DNA from: Onishia taeanensis
Lineage (GTDB): Bacteria > Pseudomonadota > Gammaproteobacteria > Pseudomonadales > Halomonadaceae
Length of the DNA: 64,000 nucleotides
Assembly: GCF_003268885.1 (NCBI RefSeq)
Contig: NZ_QLSX01000013.1
Coordinates: forward strand, 21,135 to 85,134
Direction of reading: 5' to 3'
The translations under genes and the position numbers were made by a program. Below, one piece after another: positions 38,728 through 47,715 of the stretch (positions are counted from its first letter, which is position 1; each line of letters opens with the position of its first letter). The notes under the pieces were generated by a model, which was given only the letters and a program-made list of their open reading frames with translations, was not told the DNA's origin and did not search any database.

Positions 38728-39629
38728 CGCGGCATCACCAGCGGGGCAATCAGGGTGCTGATCAGCACGGCAAGCGCCGCCTTTTCGGCCCGGCTGCCGA
38801 GCTCCATGGCCACCACCACCAGGTTGGCGGCCAGCGGCACCACCCCGATCAGCAGCAGCGCCAGGGCCAGTTCCTCGTCGATGCCGATGGTTGCCTGCAG
38901 GGCCAGTACGGCACCGAGGCTGACCAGCGGCCAGAGCCCGAAGCGTACCGCCAGCGAGGCGCCGATAAAGCGCAGGTCCAGCTCGCTGAAGCTGACGCGT
39001 CCAAGGGTCATGCCGATGATCATCATGCCGAGCAGGGTGTAGGTGGGCGGGAAGACCTCGAATCCCTGCATCAGCGCTGCCGGAAGCGGCAGCGCCAGGC
39101 CGCTGACGATCAGCGCGGCGAGGAAGGCGTAAATCAGCGGCAGGCGCAGGATCTTGTGAAGGCTCTCGCGCACCGAGAAGCGCCCGCGGGCGCCGATATA
39201 GAAGCCCAGCGTGAATTCGAAGAGGTTCATGCCGAGCAGACAGAACAGATACTGGGTCACGCCATCCGGTGACAGCAGCACCATGGCCACCGGCAACCCA
39301 AAGTAGCCGGTGTTGGCGGTGCCGGCGGAGAAGGCCAGCAGCGAGCTTTCCTCGGCGGCGAAGAAGGGGCGGGCGAGTCGGCCGACGATCAGACACATCA
39401 GACTGGCGGTGACGAAAACCCCCAGCGTCAGCAGCAGATAAGCCGGGGTGGGGCCGCCCAGCACCAGGCCGCGAAAGACAGTGACCGGGGCGATCACGTA
39501 GATCAGCAGGCTGGCAATCGGGCGTGGGTCGAGGGACAGCTGTCGGGCACAGACCACCCCTAGGCCAACGAAGGCCAGCAGCATCCACAGCGGAGCCAGC
39601 AGGGTGGCGCCAAGGTCGAGCTCCGCCAT
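38688..39629 (-). CDS. AEC family transporter (auxin efflux carrier type)
   Basis: 313 aa with about ten membrane segments in two halves. The family pattern is seen in FSAGTANTGYFGLPVAMVLL and LLGMMIIGMTLGRV. AEC proteins carry dicarboxylates or other small anions out of or into the cell. The ATG at 39629 has AGGAG 7 nt upstream. The coding end overlaps the end of the convergent araC gene by 40 bp. Divergent from the EamA exporter gene with 226 bp between them. Confidence 0.88.
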   Translation of the reverse strand: MAELDLGATLLAPLWMLLAFVGLGVVCARQLSLDPRPIASLLIYVIAPVTVFRGLVLGGPTPAYLLLTLGVFVTASLMCLIVGRLARPFFAAEESSLLAFSAGTANTGYFGLPVAMVLLSPDGVTQYLFCLLGMNLFEFTLGFYIGARGRFSVRESLHKILRLPLIYAFLAALIVSGLALPLPAALMQGFEVFPPTYTLLGMMIIGMTLGRVSFSELDLRFIGASLAVRFGLWPLVSLGAVLALQATIGIDEELALALLLIGVVPLAANLVVVAMELGSRAEKAALAVLISTLIAPLVMPRYLEGLLALVAMG

Positions 39630-39855
39630 CGGCATCTCCTGATGTAAAACCCTCATCATGCCTGCCAGACGTTCGCCTGTCAGGCGTCTCGAAGGGGTGG
39701 GCGCCTCACCGCTAAGAGACGCATCGCCTCATGAGTCACGTCCGCGGAAGATTCGGCCGGCGAGGGTCAGGATTCGACAAGTTCTCGGTGCTGGCTTCTG
39801 CAAGGCTAGAGGCCTGGTTGTCACCCTTCGTCACCCCGCCTTCAGGAGCGATGCC

Positions 39856-40764
39856 ATGCCCGATGCCACGACCCCCGACACACGCGCCACCGCCATCGGT
39901 GCCACTACCGTGCTCAACTGGGCGCTGCTGGCGGCCCTGACCCAACTGGCCGGCCCGGTGCCGCCGTTTCTGCTCACGGCGCTGGCCTTTGCGGTGGCCT
40001 TCGTCTGCTTCGCCGTCTGGCTTACCCTGCGCGGCGAATCGCTTACCGTGTCAATGCGGCTGCCGCCGGCCGTCTGGGCACTGGGGGTTGGCGGCCTGTT
40101 CGGCTACCACGCCCTCTATTTCGTGGCCCAGCAGAACGCCCCGGCGGCCAATGCCGGCCTGATCAGCTATCTGTGGCCGCTGTTGATCGTGCTGTTTGTG
40201 GCGCTGTTACCGGGGGAGCGCCTGAAGGTCGTGCATGTGATCGGTGCCCTGCTGGGTTTTGCCGGTGCGGCCCTGCTGATCGGCGGCGATGTCTCGGGTG
40301 AGGGCTCTGTCCTTGGCTACGGGGCGGCGATCGCCTGTGCCTTCCTGTGGAGCGGCTATTCGGTGCTGTCTCGGGCCGTGCGCCAGGTGCCGACCGCGGC
40401 CGTGGGCGGTTTCTGCCTGGTCACCGCGGTGCTCGCCGCGCTTGGCCACCTGCTGTTCGAACCGTCTCGCTGGCCAGAGGGGCTGGGGTGGCTTGGGGTG
40501 CTCGGGCTCGGCCTGGGCCCGGTGGGTAGCGCTTTCTTCACCTGGGATCGGGGCGTCAAGCACGGCGACCTGCGCCTGCTGGGGCTGTTGTCCTACTTCA
40601 CGCCGCTGCTCTCGACCCTGGTGCTGATCGCCTGCGGCTATGCCGAACCGAGCGGCTCGCTGACCCTGGCCGCTGGGCTGATTACCCTTGGTATGCTGAT
40701 CGGCAGCGGCTGGCTGCGCTGGCCGTGGCGGTGCGGGGCTTCACGAACCCGGGATGCGTCCTGA
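39856..40764 (+). CDS. EamA/DMT-family transporter (YddG-like exporter)
   Basis: 302 aa, ten membrane segments in two EamA repeats. The repeat motifs are visible as LFGYHALYFVAQQNAPAANAGLISYLWPLLIVLF in the first half and GLGPVGSAFFTWDRGVKHGDLRLLGLLSYFTPLLSTLVL in the second; both resemble YddG, an aromatic amino acid exporter. AGGAG lies 8 nt before the ATG at 39856; the longer frame from 39658 is not supported. The substrate is inferred only from family resemblance. Confidence 0.85.
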   Translation: MPDATTPDTRATAIGATTVLNWALLAALTQLAGPVPPFLLTALAFAVAFVCFAVWLTLRGESLTVSMRLPPAVWALGVGGLFGYHALYFVAQQNAPAANAGLISYLWPLLIVLFVALLPGERLKVVHVIGALLGFAGAALLIGGDVSGEGSVLGYGAAIACAFLWSGYSVLSRAVRQVPTAAVGGFCLVTAVLAALGHLLFEPSRWPEGLGWLGVLGLGLGPVGSAFFTWDRGVKHGDLRLLGLLSYFTPLLSTLVLIACGYAEPSGSLTLAAGLITLGMLIGSGWLRWPWRCGASRTRDAS

Positions 40765-41005
40765 GTGCGGTGTGTGGGCCTGAGTGTTAGGCCCACAGGT
40801 TATGCTTGGACCGATTCTTATATGAATGAAATCGATACAGAGGGCGTGAAACTTTCATTAGTCGGGGCTTACGGGGGACGTCACAATGAGCGGATCACAA
40901 GGTCCGCCGATCATCACCGGGTGCCTACCGCGCCGGGTATGACCGAGGCCATGAACAAAATGACAGGCAGCGTCGCCGTTCAGGCGACCGATGAGGGTTG
41001 AGTCC

Positions 41006-41848
41006 ATGAGTGCACACGAGCATCCGCTAGGCATCAGTTTCGAGTTCTTTCCGCCCAATACCGAGGCGGGCAAGGAAAAGCTGCTCGGCGTGCGCGATGC
41101 CCTGGCCGCTCGCAACCCGCGCTTCTTCTCGGTGACCTACGGCGCCGGCGGCTCGACTCAGGCCCGCACCACCCAGACCGTCAAGTCGGTGCGCGAGTCC
41201 GGCATCAACACCGCGCCGCACCTGTCCTGCATCGGCAGCGACAAGGGCGAACTGCGCGAGCTCTTGGCTCAGTACCGCGAGGATGACATCAATAGCCTGG
41301 TGGCGCTGCGCGGCGATTTGCCCTCGGGAATGGGCGGCATCGGCGAGTTGCGCTATGCCAACGAGTTGGTCGAGTTCATCCGTGAGGAAACCGGCAATCA
41401 CTTCGAGATCGCCGTGGCCGCCTACCCGGAGAGCCATCCTCAGGCACCGAGTTTCGAGCGCGATCTCGAGAACTTCGCGCGCAAGGTCAAGGCCGGCGCC
41501 AACCTCGCCATCACCCAGTACTTCTTCAACCCGGATGCCTACTTTCACTTCGTCGAGCGGGCACGCAAGCTGGGCGTCGAAACACCGATCATCCCCGGCA
41601 TCATGCCGATCACCAACTACACCAAGCTGGCGCGCTTTTCGGACGCCTGTGGGGCGGACATCCCGCGCTGGATTCGCAAGCAGCTCGAGGCCTACGGCGA
41701 CGACAGTGAGAGCATCAAGGCCTTCGGCGAGGAAGTGGTTACCCGCCTCTGTGAGCGGCTGCTCGACGGCGGCGCGCCGGGCCTGCACTTCTATACCCTC
41801 AACCAGGCCCAGGCCTCACTAAACGTGTTGGATAACCTGAGGGCTTGA
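41006..41848 (+). CDS. metF: 5,10-methylenetetrahydrofolate reductase
   Basis: 280 aa, the bacterial single-domain length. Motifs include ISFEFFPPNTEAG at the N-terminus, VTYGAGGST, LVALRGDLP, the FAD-region AVAAYPESHPQAP, and ITQYFFNPDAYFHFV. It makes 5-methyl-THF for methionine synthase, completing the local methyl-cycle set with metK and ahcY. GAGGGTTGAG precedes the ATG at 41006. The 241-bp upstream spacer holds no motif I could assign with confidence. Confidence 0.96.
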   Translation: MSAHEHPLGISFEFFPPNTEAGKEKLLGVRDALAARNPRFFSVTYGAGGSTQARTTQTVKSVRESGINTAPHLSCIGSDKGELRELLAQYREDDINSLVALRGDLPSGMGGIGELRYANELVEFIREETGNHFEIAVAAYPESHPQAPSFERDLENFARKVKAGANLAITQYFFNPDAYFHFVERARKLGVETPIIPGIMPITNYTKLARFSDACGADIPRWIRKQLEAYGDDSESIKAFGEEVVTRLCERLLDGGAPGLHFYTLNQAQASLNVLDNLRA

Positions 41849-41908
41849 TGGCGCCCCTGAATAAGAGTGCTGAACCGGTCGCTTGATAGCGATGCTAAAG
41901 GAAGACGC

Positions 41909-41949
41909 AACACAACGGGGCCCCGCCATTGGCGGGGCCCCGTTGTGTT
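41909..41949. terminator. Strong bidirectional terminator between metF and the TAXI operon
   Basis: A perfect 19-bp inverted repeat (AACACAACGGGGCCCCGCC and its complement) with an ATT loop, 60 bp past the metF stop. Confidence 0.9.
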
Positions 41950-42017
41950 ATCGGTAGAAAGAAACGTAGAAAGAAGCATGGACAGGCTCGTGCTTCAGAA
42001 CCTGCTCGGGAACCTGA

Positions 42018-42051
42018 ACCGCCCCGCTACCCTGACGGGGAACGGGGCGGT
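42018..42051 (-). terminator. Terminator hairpin for the TAXI TRAP operon
   Basis: ACCGCCCCG / CGGGGCGGT arms (9 bp), extended by CCTGA/TCAGG outside and with a GC-rich loop, lie 26 bp past the permease stop codon on the minus strand. Confidence 0.65.
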
Positions 42052-42076
42052 GTCAGGGGCTTGCTCAAGGGCTTGC

Positions 42077-44272
42077 TCAGGAGCTCGCCGTGGCGCCGTT
42101 GCCGCCGGCTCCCTTGCTGCGTTGCATCAGGAAGACGGCGGCGCCGATGGCGATGCCGGCCAGGTCGGTGATCAGGCCGCCATAGATCATGCATACGGCG
42201 CCGGCCAGCAGCACCAGACGAATCAGGCCGTTGATGTGGCCGAAGAACCAGGCCTGTACCGAGGCCGCCAGCAGCACGATGCCGAGGGTGGCGGTGACGC
42301 CGACCCGCAGGATCTGCATCCATGAGCCTTCCATCAGGATGCCCGGGCTGTAGAAGAACATGAAGGGCACGATGTAGGCGGCCAGACCGATCTTGAACGA
42401 GGTCACTGAGGTCTGCATGGCATTGGCGCCGGAAATGCCCGACGCCGCGTAGGAGGCCAGGGCCACCGGCGGAGTGATCGCCGACACGACCGCGAAGTAG
42501 AACACGAAGAAGTGCGCGATCAGCGGCTGGATGCCGATGTCGATCAGGCCCGGGGCCACCACCGACGCCGCGACCGCATAGGCCGCCGTGGTCGGCATGC
42601 CCATGCCCAGCAGGATCGAGATACACATGGCGAAGAACAGCGCCAGTAGCTGGCTGACGCCGGCCAGGCCGAGCAGCAGCGAGGAGAAGCGTGCGCCAAC
42701 GCCTGTCAGCGAGATCACGCCGACGATGATGCCGGCACAGGCGCAGACGGCGATGATCTGGATGGCCATGGTGCTGGCCAGCTCCATCGCCTTGAGGATG
42801 GCGCGGATGCCCATCTTGTTCGGCGAAATCCAGCTCACCACGGCGGCCGAAGCGGTGGCCAGGGTGCCGGCACGGATTACCGAATAGCCCATGAACAGCG
42901 CGGCGATCAGGATGATGATCGGCGCGAACAGGTAGACCTGCTTGATCAGCTTGGAGAACAGCGGGATCTCGTCCTTGCGCATGCCGCGCATGCCCTTCTG
43001 GGCGGCCTCGAAGTCGACCATGAAGTAGACCGAGGCGAAGTACAGGATCGAGGGAATGATCGCGGCAATGGCGATCTCGGTATACGGAATCCCGGTGATC
43101 TCGGCCATGATGAAGGCGCCGGCGCCCATGATCGGCGGCATGATCTGGCCGCCGGTCGAGGCCGCGGCCTCGATGGCGCCAGCACTGCGTGCCGGGTAGC
43201 CGACCTTCTTCATCAGCGGGATGGTCAGCGAGCCGGTGGAGACCACGTTGCCGGCGCTGGTGCCGTTGATCATGCCCATCAGGCCGGAGGCGAAGATCGC
43301 CACCTTGGCGGGGCCACCCCGGGCGCGCCCGGCGGCGGCGAAGGCGAAGTTGACGAAGTAATCACCGACCTTAGAGGCCTGCAGGAAGGCGGCGAAGATG
43401 ATGAACAGGATGATATAGGTCGAGGACACCGCGGTGGTCGGACCAAGGATACCGGCGTCGGTATAGACCTGGCTGAAGAAGCGGCCCACGGAGAGCCCAG
43501 GATAGCCGAGAAAGCCCGGCAGGTAGGGGCCGGCGAACACATAGGTGAGGAAGATCGCCGCAATGATGACAAGCGCCAGGCCGGCGACGCGGCGGGTCAG
43601 CTCGAGAATCAGCAGCGAGCCGGCGATGGCCGCAAAGGAAATGCCCATCGGGGCGAAAGGGGTGCCGGTCGACATGCGCAGCGGCGAGTTGTACATGACC
43701 AGTAAATAGCCGGCGCTGGCGATGGCGCAGATCATCAGTACCAGGTCCGGCGCGCTGATTCCGCTGCGGGCGTGGCGAGTGGCCCAGGACAGCAGGATGG
43801 CGGCACTGGTGGCCGCAATCAGCGGCAGGCCGAAGTGCCAGGCTTCGACCGCAGGGTCGATGCGCATGGCGCCGCCGGCCATGGTCTGCTGCATCAGCAC
43901 GACCTGGACCAGCGCATAGAGGGCCGGCAGCAGCAGGGCGTAGCCGAGGAACCTGAGGCCACGGCTGCTGGCCGGGGTGGTGTCGTCGGCGAAGCGGGCG
44001 CCGGCGTAGAGACCGTAGCCAAGCACCAGGGCGCCGCAGATGTGCACGATGCGGAACGACCAGGTCTCGAGCGGATAGATGTTCAGCGAGACCAGATGGA
44101 AGGTGGAGTAGAGGACGGCCGCAAGGCCGAACAGCCACCATTGCCAGCCGGTGAACAGGCGACGGTTGGACTCGATGACATCCTCGTCGACGCCTTGGGC
44201 GAGGGCCTCGGGGGTGGTATCCGAGGACGTGTTCGCCTCGGATGCCGGGCCCTTAGGTGATGACTTGCTCAT
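42077..44272 (-). CDS. TRAP transporter fused permease, 4TM/12TM (TAXI-associated)
   Basis: 731 aa. A hydrophilic N-terminus is followed by a DctQ-like membrane region (about 45-240) fused to a DctM-like region (about 240-700). DctM hallmarks include LMGMINGTSAGNVVSTGSLTIPLMKKVGYPA, GGQIMPPIMGAGAFIMAEITGIPY and GMGMPTTAAYAVAASVVAPGLI. Fused permeases pair with TAXI-type binding proteins, encoded directly upstream. A hairpin lies in the 82-bp spacer between the two genes. The substrate is unknown; C4-dicarboxylates or glutamate are reported for some TAXI systems. Confidence 0.93.
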   Translation of the reverse strand: MSKSSPKGPASEANTSSDTTPEALAQGVDEDVIESNRRLFTGWQWWLFGLAAVLYSTFHLVSLNIYPLETWSFRIVHICGALVLGYGLYAGARFADDTTPASSRGLRFLGYALLLPALYALVQVVLMQQTMAGGAMRIDPAVEAWHFGLPLIAATSAAILLSWATRHARSGISAPDLVLMICAIASAGYLLVMYNSPLRMSTGTPFAPMGISFAAIAGSLLILELTRRVAGLALVIIAAIFLTYVFAGPYLPGFLGYPGLSVGRFFSQVYTDAGILGPTTAVSSTYIILFIIFAAFLQASKVGDYFVNFAFAAAGRARGGPAKVAIFASGLMGMINGTSAGNVVSTGSLTIPLMKKVGYPARSAGAIEAAASTGGQIMPPIMGAGAFIMAEITGIPYTEIAIAAIIPSILYFASVYFMVDFEAAQKGMRGMRKDEIPLFSKLIKQVYLFAPIIILIAALFMGYSVIRAGTLATASAAVVSWISPNKMGIRAILKAMELASTMAIQIIAVCACAGIIVGVISLTGVGARFSSLLLGLAGVSQLLALFFAMCISILLGMGMPTTAAYAVAASVVAPGLIDIGIQPLIAHFFVFYFAVVSAITPPVALASYAASGISGANAMQTSVTSFKIGLAAYIVPFMFFYSPGILMEGSWMQILRVGVTATLGIVLLAASVQAWFFGHINGLIRLVLLAGAVCMIYGGLITDLAGIAIGAAVFLMQRSKGAGGNGATASS

Positions 44273-44302
44273 GGGAGGTTCACCCTTGAGTGGAAGGTGG
44301 AA

Positions 44303-44334
44303 TCCCGGCCCTGGCGACGGGGCCAGAGCCGGGA
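44303..44334 (-). other. Intercistronic hairpin between TAXI binding protein and permease genes
   Basis: TCCCGGC-C-CTGGC ... GCCAG-A-GCCGGGA makes a 12-bp stem with one internal mismatch, 20 bp after the binding-protein stop. Its placement parallels the hairpin at 2006-2028 in the other TRAP operon. Confidence 0.6.
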
Positions 44335-44354
44335 GGGTGGTGCGTGTCAGCGGA

Positions 44355-45389
44355 TCACTTGATCAGCGACGGATCGATCTCGTAACCATTTTCCTTGAAC
44401 CAGCGCGCGGCACCCGGGTGGAACGGCAGCACCTTGTTCATGCCGACGTTTTCCGGAATGGTGGTCGCGGCGCTGCGGTGCACCGACATCATTTTGTCGT
44501 TGTTCTCCATGGTGATCTTGGTCGCTTCGTAGACCAGATCTTCCGGCAGGTCACAGCCGGCGATGGCGAAGTTCCACATGGAGACCGCGTTGGCGTCTTC
44601 TTCCAGCGTGGAATAGGTGCTGGCCGGGATGGTGAACGGGGATACCGGGAAGGCGGCGGCGGCCTGAGCCTGCTCGTCTTCGGTGAACTCGATGATGTTG
44701 ACGTCGGTTTGCACCTCGAGCTGGCTGACGGCCGGGATCGGGATGCCGGCGGCGAAGGCGATGACGTCGACCAGGCCGTCCTGCAGCTGGCCACCCAGGT
44801 CATTCCAGCCGCCGTTGCGACGCTCGAAGTTCACGCCCAGTTCTTCGAGGATCTGAGGGAAGTAGGTGTCGGAGGTAGAGCCGGCCGGGCCGAAGCCGAT
44901 GGTCGCACCGTCCGGAATCTCGTCGATCGAGGTGATGCCGGAGCTCGACAGGGTGGCGATCGAGAACGGCGTCTCGTACATCGGGAACATGGCGCAGACG
45001 TTGTCCATCTTCAGCCCCGGTGCCAGCGGGCTCTTGCCGTTCACTGCATCCGCGGCCGGGCCCATAGTGGTCAGGCCGAAGGCGATGTCGCCGCTGTGGA
45101 CCAGCGCCAGGTTCTGGGTCGGGCCGCCGGTGATTTCGCCGCCGCCGGACAGGCCGAGTTGATCGGCGATCAGGTTGGCCCAGCCAGAGCCGTAGACGAA
45201 GTAGGTGCCGCCCTGACTGGCGGTGCCCACGGTGAAGTTATCCGGCCATTCGCTGCGGTCGGCCTGAGCGGCGCTGGCCATCATCAGGCCACCCAGCATC
45301 ACGCCGGAGGCGAGTGCCAGGCGGCGGGCGGTATGACGCTTGTGGGTGAGCGTGGAAGCGGCCTTGGGAGTGTGCTTGATAGCTGACAT
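44355..45389 (-). CDS. TAXI-family TRAP transporter solute-binding protein
   Basis: 344 aa. A long basic n-region and hydrophobic core end at SAAQAD, a Sec signal peptide. The mature protein begins FTVGTASQGGTYFVYGSGWANLI, the TAXI (TRAP-associated extracytoplasmic immunogenic) signature, with GPTQNLALVHSGDIAFGL after it and ATIGFGPAGSTSD in the second lobe. It delivers its ligand to the fused permease downstream. First gene of the operon; the 285-bp spacer upstream contains a candidate operator palindrome at 45574. Confidence 0.92.
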   Translation of the reverse strand: MSAIKHTPKAASTLTHKRHTARRLALASGVMLGGLMMASAAQADRSEWPDNFTVGTASQGGTYFVYGSGWANLIADQLGLSGGGEITGGPTQNLALVHSGDIAFGLTTMGPAADAVNGKSPLAPGLKMDNVCAMFPMYETPFSIATLSSSGITSIDEIPDGATIGFGPAGSTSDTYFPQILEELGVNFERRNGGWNDLGGQLQDGLVDVIAFAAGIPIPAVSQLEVQTDVNIIEFTEDEQAQAAAAFPVSPFTIPASTYSTLEEDANAVSMWNFAIAGCDLPEDLVYEATKITMENNDKMMSVHRSAATTIPENVGMNKVLPFHPGAARWFKENGYEIDPSLIK

Positions 45390-45573
45390 GCGACGTCCTC
45401 TTTTATTGTTGCCTTGTGAGTGATCGTATTGGCGCCCTATTTAGAGCAACCGGCATGCCATATATGTAAATGCCTCTTTTATATCAGGTGGTTGTGGATA
45501 TCATTTTCGACCAAGGTCGATAGCGTTCGAACGCCGAATGTCCGGAAGTCCGCACAAACGCCCGCTTCTTGAT

Positions 45574-45589
45574 GTGTGGATATCCGCAC
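45574..45589. promoter_or_regulatory. Palindrome upstream of the TAXI TRAP operon
   Basis: GTGTGGATATCCGCAC is a 16-bp palindrome with one mismatched pair. A half-related TGTGGATATC occurs at 45493-45502. The spacer is noticeably more AT-rich than flanking genes. No regulator gene is adjacent, so the role is speculative. Confidence 0.4.
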
Positions 45590-45673
45590 GACTTCATTTC
45601 TCTACTTTCATTATTCCTCTTCTTTCTTTTTCCGCGCTCAGGGTGTCGCGCCTTGCACGAGGGACAAGGCGGC

Positions 45674-47407
45674 TTAGGCGGTGGTGGGCCGCTCAGGCGG
45701 GATGTTCGAGGGTGACGGTACCAGTGCTGCCAGCAGACGGCTGGCCTGATGCAGGTCGTTGAGCAGCGAGGAGGCGAGCCAGGCATCCAGCCGATGGCTT
45801 CGCAGGCGGTCGGCGAGTTCGTGCTGCCAATGCTGGCGCACTTCCTCCAAGGGTGCCTCTATGTCCCGGGCGTCGGGGTCGTTGGCGAGTCTGTTGAGCC
45901 CCTCGGCGACCGCCTGACGGAGAGCGTCGTGGGCCTCACGCAGTGGGCTGGCGACGGCGGCGTGGCGCAGCAGGCTGCGTTGCAGTACCTCACCAAAGCG
46001 CACTGCCTCAACCATGCGTACGCTGCGCCCATAGAGTGCCTCGAGCCGGGCCTGCTGGTCCTCGGTGAGGGGCACGTCGATGCGGGCATAGAAGTTCAGA
46101 AGCTCCGCCAGCAGCGGTTTGAGTCGCTCGTGATAGCGGGTATTGACCGCCGGCCAGTCATCGGCGGCGATGGGGGCCTGCACCACTTCCTGGGCCGGCG
46201 GATGGCCGAGGACCTCGGCGCTTGGGACCAGAATGGCCTCACACAGCACATGGTAGGCGCGACGCTCGAGGCGTCGGCTCTCCTGCTCAAGTGCCGCCAG
46301 CGCGGTGTCGGCGTGGGTCAGCGCCGTGTCATCCAGGTAGCGGGCCTCGGCCGGCGGCAGGTGGGTGGGTTCGGGGATGAGGCGCTCCAGCAGGCGCGCC
46401 AGGCGCGGAATGAACGGCAGCATCAGCAGGATGCCGAGGCCGTTGAACAGGGTGTGGAAAAGCGCCAGCTTGAGCGGCCAGGCGGTCGCTTCCATGCCAA
46501 TCAACAGCGCTAGCTGGTCGACCAGCCAGGCCAGCGGTAGCAGTAGCGCCAGGGCCACGCAGGCAGTGATCAGGTTGAAGATCAGATGGGCGCCGGCCAG
46601 CCGCCTCCCGGCGGCCCCTGCTCCGAGGCCGGCGATCAGCGCCGTCACCGTGGTGCCGATGTTGGCGCCGATGGCAATGGCCAGCGCCGGCAGATAGGGG
46701 AGTTGGCCGGACGCCAGGGCGGCGAGGATGATCAGCAGGGTGGCGTGGCTCGACTGCATCACCACTGTGGCCGCCACCCCGAACAGCACGAGCAGTGGCC
46801 AGTGCCAGAAACGCGCACCTGACAGGCCGTCCAGCGACAGGCCGCTCTGAACGGACTCGAAGCCGAGCTTCATGAAGTCGATGCCGAGGAACAAAAGGCC
46901 CACGCCTAGGGAAAGCCCGGCGAGACCGGCCATGCTGCCCTTGAGCAGCCGGCTGCCGAGCAGGCCGAGGGCCAGCAGCGGCATGGCGTAGTGGGAGAGG
47001 CTTAGCTTGAGGCCGAAGGCGGCGATCAGCCAGGCGCCAGTGGTGGTGCCCAGGTTGGCGCCGAACAGCAGGGCGATGGCGCCGGGTAGGGCGATCAGGC
47101 CAGCGCCAACGAAGGACATCGCCAGCAGGGTGACCAGCGAACTTGATTGCACCAGCGCGGTGGACAGGGTGCCCATCGCGATGGCTCGGGGCGTGCTGGC
47201 GGTGGCCTCTGCCAGCCAGCGGTCCAGGGTGCCGCCAGAGAGCCGCTTGATGGCCTCTTCCAGGTGCGTCATGCCCCACAGGAAGAGCCCCAGACCAGTC
47301 GCCAGGGTGGCGAGGTCGAGGCGTGCCATCAGCAGCGCGGCGGTCGCCACGAGGCCGAGCAACTCCAGCACCCGGCGAGGCGGGTGCCGTCGAAGGCCCA
47401 GACTCAT
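45674..47407 (-). CDS. Na/Pi cotransporter family protein with C-terminal PhoU-like domain
   Basis: 577 aa. Two inverted NptA repeats carry the glutamine-serine motifs TALVQSSSLVTLLAMSF and VVMQSSHATLLIILAAL; the core spans about residues 30-330. The remaining 240 residues are helical and soluble, resembling a PhoU-like domain. The family moves phosphate with sodium. It starts 4 bp after the yheV stop and so is the third gene of prlC-yheV-nptA. The C-terminal end is rich in Pro, possibly unstructured. Confidence 0.88.
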   Translation of the reverse strand: MSLGLRRHPPRRVLELLGLVATAALLMARLDLATLATGLGLFLWGMTHLEEAIKRLSGGTLDRWLAEATASTPRAIAMGTLSTALVQSSSLVTLLAMSFVGAGLIALPGAIALLFGANLGTTTGAWLIAAFGLKLSLSHYAMPLLALGLLGSRLLKGSMAGLAGLSLGVGLLFLGIDFMKLGFESVQSGLSLDGLSGARFWHWPLLVLFGVAATVVMQSSHATLLIILAALASGQLPYLPALAIAIGANIGTTVTALIAGLGAGAAGRRLAGAHLIFNLITACVALALLLPLAWLVDQLALLIGMEATAWPLKLALFHTLFNGLGILLMLPFIPRLARLLERLIPEPTHLPPAEARYLDDTALTHADTALAALEQESRRLERRAYHVLCEAILVPSAEVLGHPPAQEVVQAPIAADDWPAVNTRYHERLKPLLAELLNFYARIDVPLTEDQQARLEALYGRSVRMVEAVRFGEVLQRSLLRHAAVASPLREAHDALRQAVAEGLNRLANDPDARDIEAPLEEVRQHWQHELADRLRSHRLDAWLASSLLNDLHQASRLLAALVPSPSNIPPERPTTA

Positions 47408-47411
47408 GGGC

Positions 47412-47654
47412 TCAGCCCTTGGGGTCGAGGATCTTGACCGCCTGCACGTCCTGGCGCTCCTGCTCCTCGCGGACCCGGTTGACCCGCGTCTCCATCTCGG
47501 GAAGTGACTCGTCCTCGATGGGCAGCTGTTCGAAGAAGTCGCAGCTCACGCAGTCACGGTAGCGAATGCCGTGCTGCTCCCAGCTGCGCACCCGGTCCAT
47601 GGCGGCACAGCGGGGGCAGATGACGCCGGCGATAAAGCGTTTGGTGACGGGCAT
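47412..47654 (-). CDS. yheV: YheV-family small metal-binding protein
   Basis: 80 aa. MPVTKRFIAGVICPRC...DCVSCDF holds two CxxC pairs that suggest a zinc ribbon, and the C-terminus VQAVKILDP matches the YheV family. AGGAG lies 6 nt before the ATG at 47654; the larger open frame upstream is not coding. It follows prlC by 61 bp, an association also known in pseudomonads. Its function is unknown. Confidence 0.85.
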   Translation of the reverse strand: MPVTKRFIAGVICPRCAAMDRVRSWEQHGIRYRDCVSCDFFEQLPIEDESLPEMETRVNRVREEQERQDVQAVKILDPKG

Positions 47655-47715
47655 GAGATCTCCTGGTCGGTGGTTGGGCCTGGTCAGTGGTGGGTGAGGC
47701 GCTCGGATTCGACGC

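Noticed and set aside
40847..40857. TGAAACTTTCA as a MetR site upstream of metF
   Set aside because: The spacer between TGAA and TTCA is 3 nt, whereas the MetR consensus has 5; a single short match is not enough.
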